Positions 11,289 through 21,078 of a stretch of 64,000 nt of DNA are shown here, piece by piece. Position 1 is the first letter of the stretch. Every line of letters starts with the position of its first letter. The notes beneath the pieces are model-generated. The model was not told the origin of the DNA, did not search any database, and saw only the letters and a program-made list of their open reading frames with translations. A program made the translations under genes and the position numbers. The DNA comes from Symbiodinium natans (lineage: Eukaryota; Sar; Dinophyceae; Suessiales; Symbiodiniaceae): positions 114,501 through 178,500 of the forward strand of contig CAJNDS010002548.1 in NCBI GenBank assembly GCA_905221605.1, read 5' to 3'.

Positions 11289-11591
11289 AATACAGTGCCC
11301 CCATCATGGTAACTTAGCGGCTTGCGGCACCAATCCTTGTAGACCTCAAACCCCAGACCCTAATCCCTAAACCCAAAACCCCAAACCCTTGACTCTAAAC
11401 TGACCTGGGTGGGGTTTGGGGTTTAGGGTTTGGAGTTTAGGGTTTAGAGTGTAGGGTTTAGGCCTTAGGGTCTGGATGTAGTGGCAGCCAGGGTACTTGA
11501 GAGGTCTGTGCCTGCCCGCACCGGAGCCACCAACCAGCCACCGTAGTAGGTCGAAATCAGCCTGCGCCATTGCGCGAACCAACTCGGTGGA

Positions 11592-11718
11592 TTCCGAAAC
11601 CTTATTGGGTCCCTATTAAACGGGGATCCTTCTATTTGGGGTACCTTATTGGGGTCCTTTTTCATAGGGAATCCTTCTACTTGGGGGTCTATTTTTTGGG
11701 TTCCCCCATCTTCGTAAA
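11592..11718 (+). mobile_element. Second dispersed element family, full-length copy
   Basis: Begins TTCCGAAACCTTATTGGG, contains GGAATCCTTCTACTTGGGGG and a tandemly doubled core, and ends TTCGTAAACCCCC. The same ordered segments occur at 18066-18172 and, reversed, at 45294-45388. It has no coding capacity, so it is probably a non-autonomous element. Confidence 0.5.
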
Positions 11719-12013
11719 CCCCCACTTTGCTTCGGGGGTTCAGAGTTTAGGGGTTTAGGGTTCGGGGTTGTAGCTGCTGCTCGGCCCCGTTTGCAAAGGA
11801 GAGAAATCTGTGCCTCTCATCCGAACGTGGCGGAAGGGTTGGTTGCAAAACCATCTGATCGGACATTTAGACTAGATGCATCAGTCATTCCCCGAAACTG
11901 CGGTCCAGTTCGGGTCCCTGTTACAACACCCCTTTACCCTAAACCCTTTACCCTTACCCTAAACCCTAAACCCTAAACCCTAAACCCTGAACCCTAAACC
12001 CCAAAACAGGCAC

Positions 12014-12102
12014 CAGAAGGCCCAGCGGCGGGAAGAGCATTAGGATGGAGCCATTGCCCAGGATCGACCCAGTCACGGCGGCCACCAGGACCATCGGATA
12101 GC
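12014..12102 (-). CDS. Exon of an unidentified membrane protein
   Basis: CTCCAG|G acceptor, then YPMVLVAAVTGSILGNGSIL followed by MLFPPLGLL, then a CTG|GTGCCT donor. A transmembrane-type helix pair with glycines. Flanked by telomere-type arrays on both sides. High confidence that it is coding, low confidence on the gene it belongs to. Confidence 0.55.
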
Positions 12103-12132
12103 CTGGAGGCACTCAGGGGCCACAGTACGCTT

Positions 12133-12780
12133 TAAGGTTTAGGGTTTAGGGTTTAGGGTTTAGGGTTTAGGGTTTAGGGTTTAGGGTCTAGAGTCTAGGG
12201 TTTAAGGTTTAGGGTTTCAGGAAGACTCCCTGAACCTATACCTGGCCTGGCTTTACAAACGAGAGTTAAGGGACTCAGACAATGAAGCGATGGTGCCTTT
12301 GTAGTGCGACGGCTCAGGGGCTGAGGGTTTGGGGACTTATAAGGGTTTAGGGTTTAGGGTTTAAGGTTTAGGGTTTAGGGTTTAGGGTTTAGGGCTTTGA
12401 CCACCCAGGAAGGCCACTCCAAGCCTGGCGGAAAAGCATCCCAAGCCAAGGCCAACATGGCGAAGCCTTAGCAGCTCAAGCGGTTGTTGGGTTTTGGGGC
12501 GTGAAATCTGGGGTTTAGGGTTTAGGGTTTAGGGTTTAGGGTTTAGGGTTTAGGGTTTAGGGTTTAGGGTTTAGGGTTTAGGGTTTAGGGTTTAGGGTTT
12601 AGGGTTTAGGGTTTAGGGTTTAGGGTTTAGGGTTTAGGGTTTAGGGTTTAGGGTTTAGGGTTTAGGGTTTAGGGTTTAGGGTTTAGGGTTTAGCGCTTAG
12701 GGCTTAGGGTTTAGGGTTTAGGGTTTAGGGTTTAGCGCTTAGGGTTTAGGGTTTAGGAAGTTTAGGGTTTATAGGGAGTG
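12133..12780. repeat. Long TTTAGGG arrays
   Basis: TTTAGGG at about 12133-12200, 12343-12395 and about 12508-12770 (about 36 copies, few variants). The island 12200-12342 is open on both strands. Confidence 0.95.
12392..12466 (-). CDS. Candidate exon, membrane-type
   Basis: CTAAG|G acceptor then FAMLALAWDAFPPGLEWPSW, running into the next array. The plus strand is also open here (EGHSKPGGKASQAKANMAKP then a stop), so the strand is inferred from neighbouring minus-strand exons. Confidence 0.3.
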
Positions 12781-12879
12781 CTGTGCACAGGCAACACTCT
12801 AGGGTTCTTAAGGGAGGGGGGTTCAAGGGGGGTATGCACTACTCCCTAGGCTAAGCTTCCCTAAGGTTCCCTATGAACC

Positions 12880-13720
12880 CTAAACCCTACCCTAAACCCC
12901 TAAACCTCTAAACCCCTAAACCCCTAAACCCCTAAACCCCTCAACCCCTAAACCCCTAAACCCTAAACCCCTAGACTCAAACTGCACGTGGAAAATTCGA
13001 AACACGATGATCCCCTTCACGCACTCGAGTGTGAAGATCCTACCCAAAAAAAGGAAAGGAACAAAGAAACGACCCCAAAAAGAAACCCCCACCAATTTTC
13101 GGAAACCTCCATCTGAAACTCATAGAAGATCCAAACAAGGCTTGGAGAAACGATTTCGGATAAAGACCCGAAGGCGCCAAGAACCCAAAATCCCGCAAGA
13201 GACCCGAGTTCCCTTAGCCCTGAACCCTACCAAACCCTAAACCCTAGATACTAAAGTTCCTGAGTCAACGGCTGGCCCTGAAACAGCCCAACCCCTAAAC
13301 CCTGCACCCCTACACCCCAAAACCAGAAACACCCCCCTTAACCCTGCACCGCTGAACCCCTCAACCCCTAAAGCCCCTAAACCCCGAAACCCTACACCCC
13401 TAAAAACCCTCAACCCTAAACCCTAAACCCCTAAAACCCCTAACGCCCTAAACCCTAAACCCTAAACCGCTAAAACCCCTAACGCCCCTAAACCCTAAAC
13501 CCTAAAGCCCCTAAAAACCCTAAACCCTAAACCCCTAAACCCGAAACCCTAAACCCTAAACCCTCAAACCCCAAACCCTAAACCCTCAAACCCCAAACCC
13601 TAAACCCCTAAACCCCCAAACCCCTAAACCCCAAACCCTAAACCCCGAAATCCCCAAACCCTAAACCCCTAAACCCTAAACCCCGAAACCCCTAAACCCT
13701 AAACCCTAAACCGTAACAGG
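12880..13720. repeat. CCCTAAA-type arrays with CCCCTAAA variants
   Basis: 12880-12975 is mostly the eight-base variant CCCCTAAA. 13220-13715 mixes CCCTAAA, CCCCTAAA and CCCCAAA. The island 12985-13215 is A-rich, with an open + frame (13007-13240) of basic composition and no recognised product. Confidence 0.85.
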
Positions 13721-13733
13721 CCAAAGCACTCAC

Positions 13734-13766
13734 CACGCCAAGCAGGATCAGCCCTGTGCTCCATCC
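13734..13766 (-). CDS. 33-bp candidate micro-exon, membrane-type
   Basis: GGAGCAG|G acceptor, GWSTGLILLGV, then a perfect GTGAGT donor at 13733. Reading through the donor would also stay hydrophobic for a few residues. Phase 0 at both ends. Confidence 0.4.
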
Positions 13767-13782
13767 CTGCTCCGCACCTCGC

Positions 13783-14380
13783 GGGGTTTAGGGTTTAGGG
13801 TTTAGGGTTTAGGGTTTAGGGTTTAGGGTTCAGGGTTTGGGGTTTGGGGTTTAGGGTTTAGGGTTTAGGGATTGGGGTTTAGGGTTTAGGGATTGGGGTT
13901 TAGGGCTTGGGGTTTGGGGTTTAGGGTTTAGGGTTTGGGGGTTTGCGGTTTAGTATTTGGGGTTTGGGGTTTAGGGTTTGGGGGTTTGCGGTTTAGTATT
14001 TGGGGTTTGGGGTTTAGGGTCTGGGTTTGGGGTTTGGGGTCTAGAGATTGGGGTTTAGGGTTTAGGGTTTAGGGTTTGGGGTTAAGGGTTTGGGGTTTGG
14101 GGTTTAGGGTTTAGGGGCTTTGGTGTAACCCTACAGTATTTGGGGTGAGTTGTGTCTTCAGAGGAGGCTTCGGGGGGCAGGGACGTTTGGGAGGGCCTGG
14201 AGATTTCTTGAGATCTGGAGCTGAGGGCTTGGGGTTTAGGGTCAGGGTTTAGGGGGCTCAGGGGCTTAAGCATGCTAGGGTTTAGGGTTTAGGGTGTAGG
14301 GTTTAGGGTTTAGGGTTTAGGGTTTAGGGTTTAGGGTTTAGGGTTTAGGGTTTAGGGTTTAGGGTTTAGGGTTTAGGGAA
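13783..14380. repeat. TTTAGGG / TTTGGGG mosaic array
   Basis: About 75 seven-base units. 13783-14110 alternates TTTAGGG with TTTGGGG and a longer internal repeat (GGGGTTTGCGGTTTAGTATT appears twice, at about 13938 and 13980). 14278-14378 is nearly pure TTTAGGG. Confidence 0.9.
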
Positions 14381-14589
14381 CCCTGACCCCATCACAGTAA
14401 ACAATGAACCCAAGCCCCAAACCCTAAACCCTGAACCTCCAAAACCTGAACCAGATAAGAAACCCCTAAAGCCAAAACCTGAAACCCTAAGGCACCCTGA
14501 ACCATAATGGCATACCCTCTAAACTCACCCTAAACCCTAAACCCTTACCCCTAACCCTAAACCCTAAACCTTGAACCCTAAACCCTAAA

Positions 14590-14669
14590 CCCTCAGAGTT
14601 CCGAGGGCCCCGCGTCGCGAGGGCTTGCCGCAGGTCACCATCCAAAGGAAGTAAAAGCCACAAAGGAGC
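14590..14669 (-). CDS. Exon of an unidentified membrane protein
   Basis: CTCCCAG|G acceptor then LLCGFYFLWMVTCGKPSRRG. The hydrophobic segment is followed by a basic loop, as at a membrane boundary. The donor is either the GT after TGGATG (14637) or further down. Confidence 0.45.
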
Positions 14670-14716
14670 CTGGGAGCCCAGTAACCATACTACAATAACG
14701 GCACCCCTTTTTTGGG

Positions 14717-14812
14717 TTCAGGGTTTAGGGTTTAGGGTTTAGGGTTTAGGGTTTAGGGTTTAGGGTTAGGGTTTAGGGTTTAGGGTTCAGGGTTTAGGGT
14801 TTACGGTTTAGG
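14717..14812. repeat. TTTAGGG array
   Basis: About 13 copies with two TTCAGGG-type variants, lying between the 14669 and 14832 exon boundaries, where an intron is expected. Confidence 0.95.
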
Positions 14813-14831
14813 GCTACATTACAAGGGACAC

Positions 14832-14921
14832 CTTGAAGCAAAAGGAAAAAGGGTACCACGGGGCCACATAGGAGCAGGCTGACGATCGAGCCAACTAGCG
14901 CAACCTCGCCCATCATCTTTC
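14832..14921 (-). CDS. Exon of an unidentified membrane protein
   Basis: GCAAG|G acceptor, then KMMGEVALVGSIVSLLLCGP and VVPFFLLLQ, ending with a CAAG|GTGTCC donor. A full transmembrane helix with small residues. The plus strand has stops here, so the minus-strand reading is firm. Confidence 0.6.
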
Positions 14922-15161
14922 CTTGCAAGCTTCCAAGTGTAGGGTTTAGGGTTTAGCGTTTAGGGTTTAGGATTTAGAGTTTAGGGTTTAGGATCCAAGC
15001 ACAAGAAAAGCTGTCGAAAGTCAAGCTGATGGCCGGAACTTGGCGCATCGGTCAGAAATAGCTACTCAGACCTAAACCCCTAAACCCTCAGGCCCTAAAC
15101 CCTAAACCCTAGCCCTAAACCCTAAACCCTAAACCCTAAACCCCAATTCCGAAACCCCAAC

Positions 15162-15237
15162 TTCAAGGCCGCACGTTTGACGTGCAACAGGCCTCCTCGA
15201 GACACGTCTGGCTCGTTGGCGATGAGGTTGAGGATGC
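15162..15237 (-). CDS. Exon of an unidentified protein
   Basis: GCACAAG|G acceptor, then ILNLIANEPDVSRGGLLHVK followed by RAALK and a GAA|GTTGGG donor. Soluble composition. Its phase does not join directly to the 14921 exon, so an intermediate exon (perhaps in 15000-15070) or a different gene is implied. Confidence 0.5.
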
Positions 15238-15264
15238 CTTGTGCAATAAGCGTTCAGAGTTTCT

Positions 15265-15600
15265 GGGTTTAGGGTTTAGGGTTTAGGGTTTAGGCTTTAG
15301 GGTTTAGGGTTTAGGGTTTAGGGTTTAGGGTTTAGGGTTTAGGGTTGGGGGCTTAGGGTTGGGATGTCCCCTTCAAGCAGTCCTTAATATAGGGATCAAT
15401 AGGGGGTACTATAATCCCTATTACGGACTGTCAGCTTTTCGGGGTTTAGGGTTTAGGGGTTTAGGGGTTAAGGGTTGAGGGTTCAGGGGCTAGGGTTTAA
15501 GGGCTTACGGCTTAGGGTTTTGGGTTTTGGGTTTAGGGTTTAGGGTTTAGGGTTTAGGGTTTAGGGTTTAGGGTTTAGGGTTTAGGGTCTAGGGTCTAGG
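15265..15600. repeat. TTTAGGG arrays flanking a hairpin element
   Basis: About 12 copies at 15265-15350 and about 10 at 15533-15600, on either side of the hairpin element at 15359-15431. Confidence 0.9.
15359..15431. mobile_element. MITE-like hairpin element, copy 2 (right end lost)
   Basis: Left terminal repeat TTGGGATGTCCCC, then CAGTCCTTAATA, GGGTACTATAATCCCTATTA and CGGACTGT. It matches the 21449-21549 copy in order and spacing. Confidence 0.55.
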
Positions 15601-15620
15601 GTCTCGGGCTCAGAGTTGAA

Positions 15621-15661
15621 GGTGTGCTTGAAACGACGATAAGGGCCAGGAAGCTTTTGAC
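15621..15661 (-). CDS. Short candidate exon
   Basis: ACCCAG|G acceptor then VKSFLALIVVSS. Hydrophobic, phase 0 start. The donor is not clear. Confidence 0.3.
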
Positions 15662-16040
15662 CTGGGTTCGAGTGCGTACAGTACATACCAGAGTGTAGGG
15701 TTTAGGGGTTCAGGGTTTAGAGTTCAGGGTTTAGGGTTCAGGGTTTAGGGTTTATGGTGTTTAGGGTTCAACAACTTCCCAAACACTCCAACCACTTCCG
15801 CTCCTCTTCACCCCTGCCGCGACATTCTAGGGAAACATTGGGACACGTGTAAAGTTCAAAACGTACCTACACATGAAGGGAAGATTCTTCGGCTGTGCCA
15901 GACGTTCAGCCGACCGTCACCCAGCCAAAGTGGTTTAGGGTTTAGGTGTTTAGGGTTTTGAGGTTGCGAAAGCACTGTAAACCCTAAACCCCAAGCCCTA
16001 AACCCTAAACCCGAAACCCTAAACCCTAAACCCCAGCCAC

Positions 16041-16130
16041 GCAAGCGGCATGCCAGGGCCCCGGGCCATTGATGACAAACCAGCCGCAGGAGGTGCCCAC
16101 CGCAAGGAAGGCCAAATACACAAGGCCATC
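16041..16130 (-). CDS. Exon of an unidentified membrane protein
   Basis: AACCCAG|G acceptor placed right at the edge of the upstream array, then DGLVYLAFLAVGTSCGWFVI followed by NGPGPWHAAC and a TGC|GTGGCT donor. Exactly 30 codons, phase 0 at both ends. One clear membrane helix and a W/G/P-rich loop. No family match that I can name. Confidence 0.6.
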
Positions 16131-16134
16131 CTGG

Positions 16135-16235
16135 GTTTAGGGTTTAGGGTTTAGGGTTTAGGGTTTAGGGTTTAGGGTTTAGGGTTTAGGGTTTAGGGTT
16201 TAGGGGTTTAGGGGTTTAGGGGTTTAGGGTTTAAG
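16135..16235. repeat. TTTAGGG array abutting an exon
   Basis: About 12 copies beginning about 5 bp from the AG of the 16041-16130 exon, with an eight-base TTTAGGGG variant at the far end. Confidence 0.95.
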
Positions 16236-16239
16236 GATT

Positions 16240-17040
16240 TCAGGATTTAGGGCTTAGGGTTTTGGGTTATAGGGGCTTTTTGGGGTTTGGGGGTCGAGGC
16301 TGAAACGAAGGGCTTGTTAAGGGTTTAAGATTTTGGGGGTCTAGGTTTAAAGTTTAGGGTGTTAGGATCTCGCATGTTGGGGATTTATGCTTTGGGGTTT
16401 TGCGGTTTCGGGCTTCGGGTTTCGGATTTTGGGTTCTTGCAAAGACATTCTAGATTCTAGAACCCAAAGCGTATCCAAACGCACTTGCACTCTTGCGAAA
16501 CAACAAGGGGATCCTAAAAAATGATCACTGTATGGCATTGGTACTGGGACAGCAGCCAAGTTGCTACCCCAAAATAAATTGAACCTAAGGCTTTCAAAGC
16601 TCCTTGAACCTAAGGCTTTCAAAGCTTTAACCCTAAAACCCCGAAACTGTCCTAAACCCTAAACCCTAAACCGTAAACCCGGAACCCTAAACCCCAACCC
16701 ATAAACTCTAAACCCTGAACCCGGAGCCCTAAACCCTAAACCCATAAACCCTAACCCTAAACCCTGAACCCTAAACCCTGAACTCTAATTACACCCTTTG
16801 GGGGGGAAGTCTTTCGGAGGGTTTTGGCTTTCGAGTTCAGGCTTTCGGGCTTTCTTGGGATGAAAAGGGGACTCCACGGTCTACCAAGGCCTTGCAAACG
16901 CAAACCAAACGGTTTTTAGGTTTGGGGTGTAGGGTTTAGGGTTTAGGGTTTAGGGTTTAGGGTTTAGGGTTTAGGGTTTAGGGTTTAGAGTTTTTTAGTT
17001 TAGAGTTAATGGAACAAGGTTTTCATGACATTGCCTGGCA
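16240..17040. other. Degenerate telomere-type repeats and spacer, no gene
   Basis: Contains CCCTAAA variants at 16640-16790 and TTTAGGG at about 16925-16988. The 16362-16622 minus ORF has no splice or family support. A short duplication, GAACCTAAGGCTTTCAAAGC, occurs at 16582 and again at 16606. Confidence 0.6.
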
Positions 17041-17082
17041 GCATTGAAAACTCGCTGGCCAACGATTTCCCGGCAGAAGACA

Positions 17083-17271
17083 GCCATGGCGGAATTTGAG
17101 GACATCAACTTTCAGTTGAGTGCTCCCACTGCTGCGCAGTCAGAACATGTTGCGTGTTCAAGGCGGGCCAGTAATAGCAGCCAGAGTGAATCCAACACAG
17201 AAACACTGGCCAGTCCACGAACAATGTTCGAAAAGCGCAGCAACCAAGCTAAAGAAATGCATCAACCGTAA
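17083..17271 (+). CDS. Small possible CDS or first exon
   Basis: ATG at 17083 opens MAEFEDINFQLSAPTAAQSE and ends at TAA (17269-17271), 62 codons. The composition is polar and S/T/E/Q-rich. It would be a plus-strand gene inside a mostly minus-strand block. No family is recognised, and it may be chance. Confidence 0.25.
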   Translation, partial: AMAEFEDINFQLSAPTAAQSEHVACSRRASNSSQSESNTETLASPRTMFEKRSNQAKEMHQP

Positions 17272-17409
17272 GCCCTAAACCGTAAACCCTAAACCCTAAA
17301 CACTAAACCCTACACCCGAGAAGTGCCAAATTGACATCGCCGATTCGTGACTTGGCATTTTTTGAATGCAAAGTATGAGGGCTCCAGTTGAGAGGTTGGG
17401 GTCTGACAG

Positions 17410-17785
17410 TAGTATGGAATCTTAGTGAATGTATTTGTATGTTTGTTGTTTATTTATTTGTATATTGATTTATTTATTACTTATTTTGTTATGTATTTAT
17501 TAATTTTATGTTTTTTATCTTATTACTCAGTTTTTGCTTTCATTGTAACTTATGATTCTATTGATATTGATAGTTGTAGTTTTACTTGGTCTTTTCATTT
17601 CGGGGTTGGTCCATTGGGAGGGGTGATATGTATATTTGTTCATCTATATTTTTGTAGATACAAATGTAAGTTTATTTATATTTATTGATGTTCATATATA
17701 TATATGTATATATGTCTATAATAGATATACTTGTATATTTATACGTGTGTTTTGCTTATATTTGCGTTATGCTTAGGTTTATGCA
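17410..17785. other. A+T-rich island
   Basis: About 370 bp of T-rich sequence (TTTATTTATTTGTATATTGA type) with a TATATATATG tract, in sharp contrast to the G+C-richer surroundings. The 87-codon plus ORF (17425-17688) is F/I/Y-rich and is expected by chance from T-richness. No gene called. Confidence 0.7.
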
Positions 17786-17929
17786 GACGATCGTCCTCAT
17801 TGAGCTCTGAGCTTCTTTTCGTCTCTCGAAAGTGCTGAAAGGTACAGGGAGTGGTGTTCGAGGAGAGTGATGGAAAAGCGGACCCTTGCGCTGTTCTTGC
17901 ATCTGCCAAGCTTAGGGCGCAGCGCTTTG

Positions 17930-18060
17930 GGTTTAGGGTTTAGGGTTTAGGGTTCAGGGTTCAGGGTTTAGGGTTTAGGGTTTAGGGTTTAGGGTTTAGG
18001 GTTTAGGGTTTAGGGTTTGGGGTTTGGGGTTTAGGGTTTAGGGTTTAGGGTTTAGGGTTT
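17930..18060. repeat. TTTAGGG array
   Basis: About 18 copies with TTCAGGG and TTTGGGG variants. Confidence 0.95.
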
Positions 18061-18065
18061 TTAGT

Positions 18066-18172
18066 CCGGAGGTTTCCGAAATGAGGGGTGCCTTATTGGG
18101 ATTCCTTTTTTCCGGGAATCCTACTATTTGGGGGGGTTTATATTAAGGGGTTCCTTATGTTCGTAAACCCAC
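18066..18172 (+). mobile_element. Second dispersed element family, copy
   Basis: GTTTCCGAAATGAGGGGTGC, CTTATTGGG, GGGAATCCTACTATTTGGGG and a TTCGTAAACCC end, in the same order as 11592-11718. Immediately follows a TTTAGGG array. Confidence 0.5.
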
Positions 18173-18192
18173 TGGCGGCAACAGGGGCAGTT

Positions 18193-18302
18193 TTATCGCC
18201 GGGCGATCCGGTCAGCTAGAGAGTTGTCCACGTGCAGCAGGTGATCCAAATCTTTGGCCAGGCCTGCCCGGCCAACGAAGGCTTTAGACGCATTAATCAA
18301 CC
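18193..18302 (-). CDS. Terminal exon of an unidentified protein
   Basis: AAAGAG|G acceptor at 18303-18304, then LINASKAFVGRAGLAKDLDH and LLHVDNSLADRIARR, stop TAA at 18193-18195. It reads like a genuine helical C-terminus. The exon is preceded (sense direction) by CCCTAAA repeats. The plus strand is also partly open but less protein-like. Confidence 0.5.
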
Positions 18303-18699
18303 CTCTTTGCCCTAAACCCTAAACCCCGAACCCTAAACCCTAAAGCCTAAACCCTAAACGCATGATGAAGGGAAGGAGATGTTCCTGCAAAGGCTGAGGG
18401 GCACGGCTTTGGGTGTCTTTGGATTAAGCGTTCAGGGAATAGAGTTTGGGGGTTTAGGGTTTAGGGTTTAGGGATTCGGGTTTAGGGTTTAGGGTTTAGG
18501 GTTTAGGGGTTCGGGTTTAGGGTTTCGGGTTTAGGGTTGAGGGTTCAAGGTTTAGGGCACACGTCGAAAGCTTTCCAGCGTTTGTGGCTGCAGAGCATAA
18601 CGCACAAAGATGAAGAAACCCTAAACCCTAAACCCGAAACCCTAAACCCAAAACCCTAAACCCTTGACCCCAAACTTTTACAGGTTTGGGGACCCGCAC

Positions 18700-18753
18700 C
18701 CTGCCTATGCTCCACCGAAGGTTGATGCACATGAAGCCATCCACGGGAAACTC
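18700..18753 (-). CDS. Exon of an unidentified protein
   Basis: Strong acceptor with a pyrimidine tract (CCTTCCTCTCTCGTGCAG|G), then EFPVDGFMCINLRWSIGR and an AGG|GTGCGG donor. The plus strand is open too, but its acceptor is weaker. It may belong to the same minus-strand gene as 19381-19478 and 18193-18302. Confidence 0.45.
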
Positions 18754-19380
18754 CTGCACGAGAGAGGAAGGTGGCAATTGGGAGTCTTGCAGGGTTTAGG
18801 GTTTAGGGTTCAGGGTACAGGGCTTTAGGCTTCAGGGTTTAGGGTTTAGGGTTCAGGGGCACAAGAGTACCAAAAGACCTCAACACTTCGTAGTTAAGAA
18901 ACAGTTCTTAAGATCATATTCAGGCCCCCCCCTTTGCAACGTTCTGGAGTCTCTTCTTAGGGTAGGGCCCTTACCCAATACCCGGCCCGAACCCCTAAAC
19001 CCTAAACCCAATACCCCTTTCATACCCTGTAGAACCCAAAGGGCCTTTCCTTCAAACCCTCAACCCTAAACCCTACCTGCCAACTCTCTACCACCCTTAA
19101 CTTCAAGAACTGTAGCCCTAAACCCCTAAACCCTATTCCCTGAACCCCTAAGCCCCAACCCCTTATCCCTAAACCCTGAGCCTGGCACAACCCGGAGCCT
19201 GGAAGCCTGAATCATGCTGGCCGATAACGGCACAGGCCATTGTGATGGGGTATGTGGGGTTTAGGGCTTAAGGCTTAAGGAGTTAAGGGGTTTAAGGAGT
19301 TAAGGGGTTTAAGGAGTTTAAGGGCTTAAGGGGTTAAGGGTTTGAGGGGCTTGAGGGGTTGAACAGTTTAAGGGCTTCAC

Positions 19381-19478
19381 GGCTTTAAGGCCCAGTTGTG
19401 CCCGTGCGTGCTCCTTGCGCAGAGGGTGCCCTTGTGGCAAAGGCATCCGGATCAATTGAAACTCCCGGTCCAGAAAAC
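19381..19478 (-). CDS. Exon of an unidentified protein
   Basis: CCCGCAG|G acceptor, then FLDREFQLIRMPLPQGHPLR and KEHARAQLGLKA, with a GCC|GTGAAG donor at 19380. A good globular-protein sequence. Lies just downstream (sense) of the 66-bp palindromic insertion at 19503-19568. Confidence 0.5.
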
Positions 19479-19491
19479 CTGCGGGCTTCTG

Positions 19492-19579
19492 TGAGCTGTG
19501 GATTTAGGGTTCTTTAACGTTAAAAAACCCCATTTAGGGTTTTTTTTTTAACGTTAAAAAACCCTAAATGAGCTGTGGA
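19492..19579. mobile_element. Palindromic TTTAGGG-containing insertion with 11-bp direct repeats
   Basis: TGAGCTGTGGA occurs at 19492-19502 and again at 19569-19579. The 66 bp between consist of two AACGTT-centred palindromes whose arms carry TTTAGGG/CCCTAAA. The structure is that of an inserted foldback with a target-site duplication. Confidence 0.7.
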
Positions 19580-19746
19580 GGTCGGAAGTTCGGGTTTCAC
19601 CCACCCCCGGGCTCAGTTGAGGGGGCTTTAAATGTCGTCATGTACTTTTTTTGACGCTGGGAAAATACTTACTGAGCTCGACTTGTGGTGTGCAAGTTCG
19701 GGGGTTGCTTGCAACCATGCTGGCCCCCAAGCAACAACAAACCTAG

Positions 19747-19833
19747 AGGGTTTAGGGTTTAGGGTTTAGGGTTTAGGGTTTGGGGTTTAGGGTTTAGGGT
19801 TTAGGGTTCAGGGTTTAGGGTTTAGGGTTTAGG
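19747..19833. repeat. TTTAGGG array
   Basis: About 12 copies. The stretch 19834-20300 that follows has only short unsupported ORFs on both strands. Confidence 0.95.
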
Positions 19834-20399
19834 GCAACAAGCGCAGTTCAGGGCATCGCGCAGGCATTGAAACATAGCGACGGGCAATATATCGATTCTG
19901 CCACGCAGGCCACGGTTTTCGAAGGGTCGTGCAAAACGCAACCGAAATCGTGCCAACGACGCGTTTTTTGCATCCCGACAATTAACCCCAGCAAGGTTGT
20001 GAACAAATAACTAAATGAAGGGATATGTTGCGAATGTGTCAAATTGCCCGCGCAGGACAACGCTTTTGGCATGCGTCCCCGTGCTGCCAGAGCGCGATTG
20101 TAAGCCCAAAACTCACACCTGGTTGGGGGGTTTCGGGGGTACGCTTGGGGGCCTATCAAGATTATGTTTTAAGGCTTATAAGGATTTGAGAGTGGAACAA
20201 GGGCAATCTTTGGACAAAAAATATGTTCAAACCTACCCCTTCTTAGGCGGGTTAAGGTTGTCTGTTGCGGAGGCTACACAGAACCCGAAACCGTAAACCC
20301 AAATCCTTAAAGGTGGTCTGAAAGTGTCGCTTTCAGCTTGACTCAGTACGGAGGAGGCCTTCGGCTTGGAGGTTTTAAGGATTAAGGCTCCGGGGGTTT

Positions 20400-20555
20400 A
20401 AGGTTTAGGGTTTAGCGTTTAGGGGGTAGGGTTTAGGGTTTGGGGTTTAGGGTTTGGGGTTTAGGGTTTAGGGTTTAGGGTTTAGGGTTTAGGGTTTAGG
20501 GTTTAGGGTTTAGGGTTTAGGTTTAGGCTCTAGGGTTTAGGGCTTAGGGTTTAGA
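20400..20555. repeat. TTTAGGG array
   Basis: About 20 copies with TTTGGGG and TTTAGCG variants, upstream in plus sense of the 20588-20676 exon. Confidence 0.95.
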
Positions 20556-20587
20556 ACTTTTAACGTGTTTCAGGAAGCACCGTTTGC

Positions 20588-20676
20588 CTGCCAGGAGCCA
20601 TCTCGCCCGCCCGGGATTTATGAAAGCGACCGCAGGCTTGTTCTTTGTAACGAGCTCTGCAAGGCCCAGGTACAAC
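20588..20676 (-). CDS. Exon of an unidentified protein
   Basis: CACGCAG|G acceptor, then LYLGLAELVTKNKPAVAFIN and PGRARWLLA with a GCAG|GCAAAC (GC-type) donor. The plus strand also has a good reading (acceptor TTTCAG, donor CAG|GTACAA). I prefer minus because it matches the neighbours. The VAFIxPG motif recurs in the 26.3-kb exon, hinting at related proteins. Confidence 0.4.
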
Positions 20677-20685
20677 CTGCGTGGG

Positions 20686-20880
20686 TTAGGGTTTAGGGTT
20701 TAGGGTTTAGGGTTTAGGGTTTAGGGTTTAGGGTTTAGGGTTTATGGTTTGAGGTTTTAGGGTTTAGGGTCTAGGGTTTTGGGTTTTGGGTTTTGGGTTT
20801 TGGGTTTTGGGTTTTGGGTTTTGGTTTTAGGGTTTACTGCTTTGGGTTTTGAGTTTTGGGTTTATAGGGTTTACCCTCTG
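20686..20880. repeat. TTTAGGG array grading into TTTTGGG array
   Basis: About 9 TTTAGGG copies, then about 8 uninterrupted TTTTGGG units at about 20778-20825. This is a second seven-base telomere-like motif. Confidence 0.9.
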
Positions 20881-20967
20881 ACAAAAACTCCTCAGCACTT
20901 CAACCCAAAAGGGGTTCAGAAGTTCTGAACCCTAAGCCCTCAACCCTAAGCCCTGAGCCCTTTTAAC

Positions 20968-21078
20968 CTCTTGAATCCAATACGGGAAGGTACAAAGCAT
21001 CCCAAGCACTCGCCAAGCAACTTGGTTCCACCCAGGCGTCCCGGGACCCGCGGGAAGCGCCGGAGGTTCAACCGGGGC
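20968..21078 (-). CDS. Exon of an unidentified protein
   Basis: CAGAG|G acceptor, then APVEPPALPAGPGTPGWNQV and AWRVLGMLCTFPYWIQE, with a GAG|GTTAAA donor. Exactly 37 codons, phase 0-0. A proline-rich linker leads into a hydrophobic segment. Confidence 0.5.
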
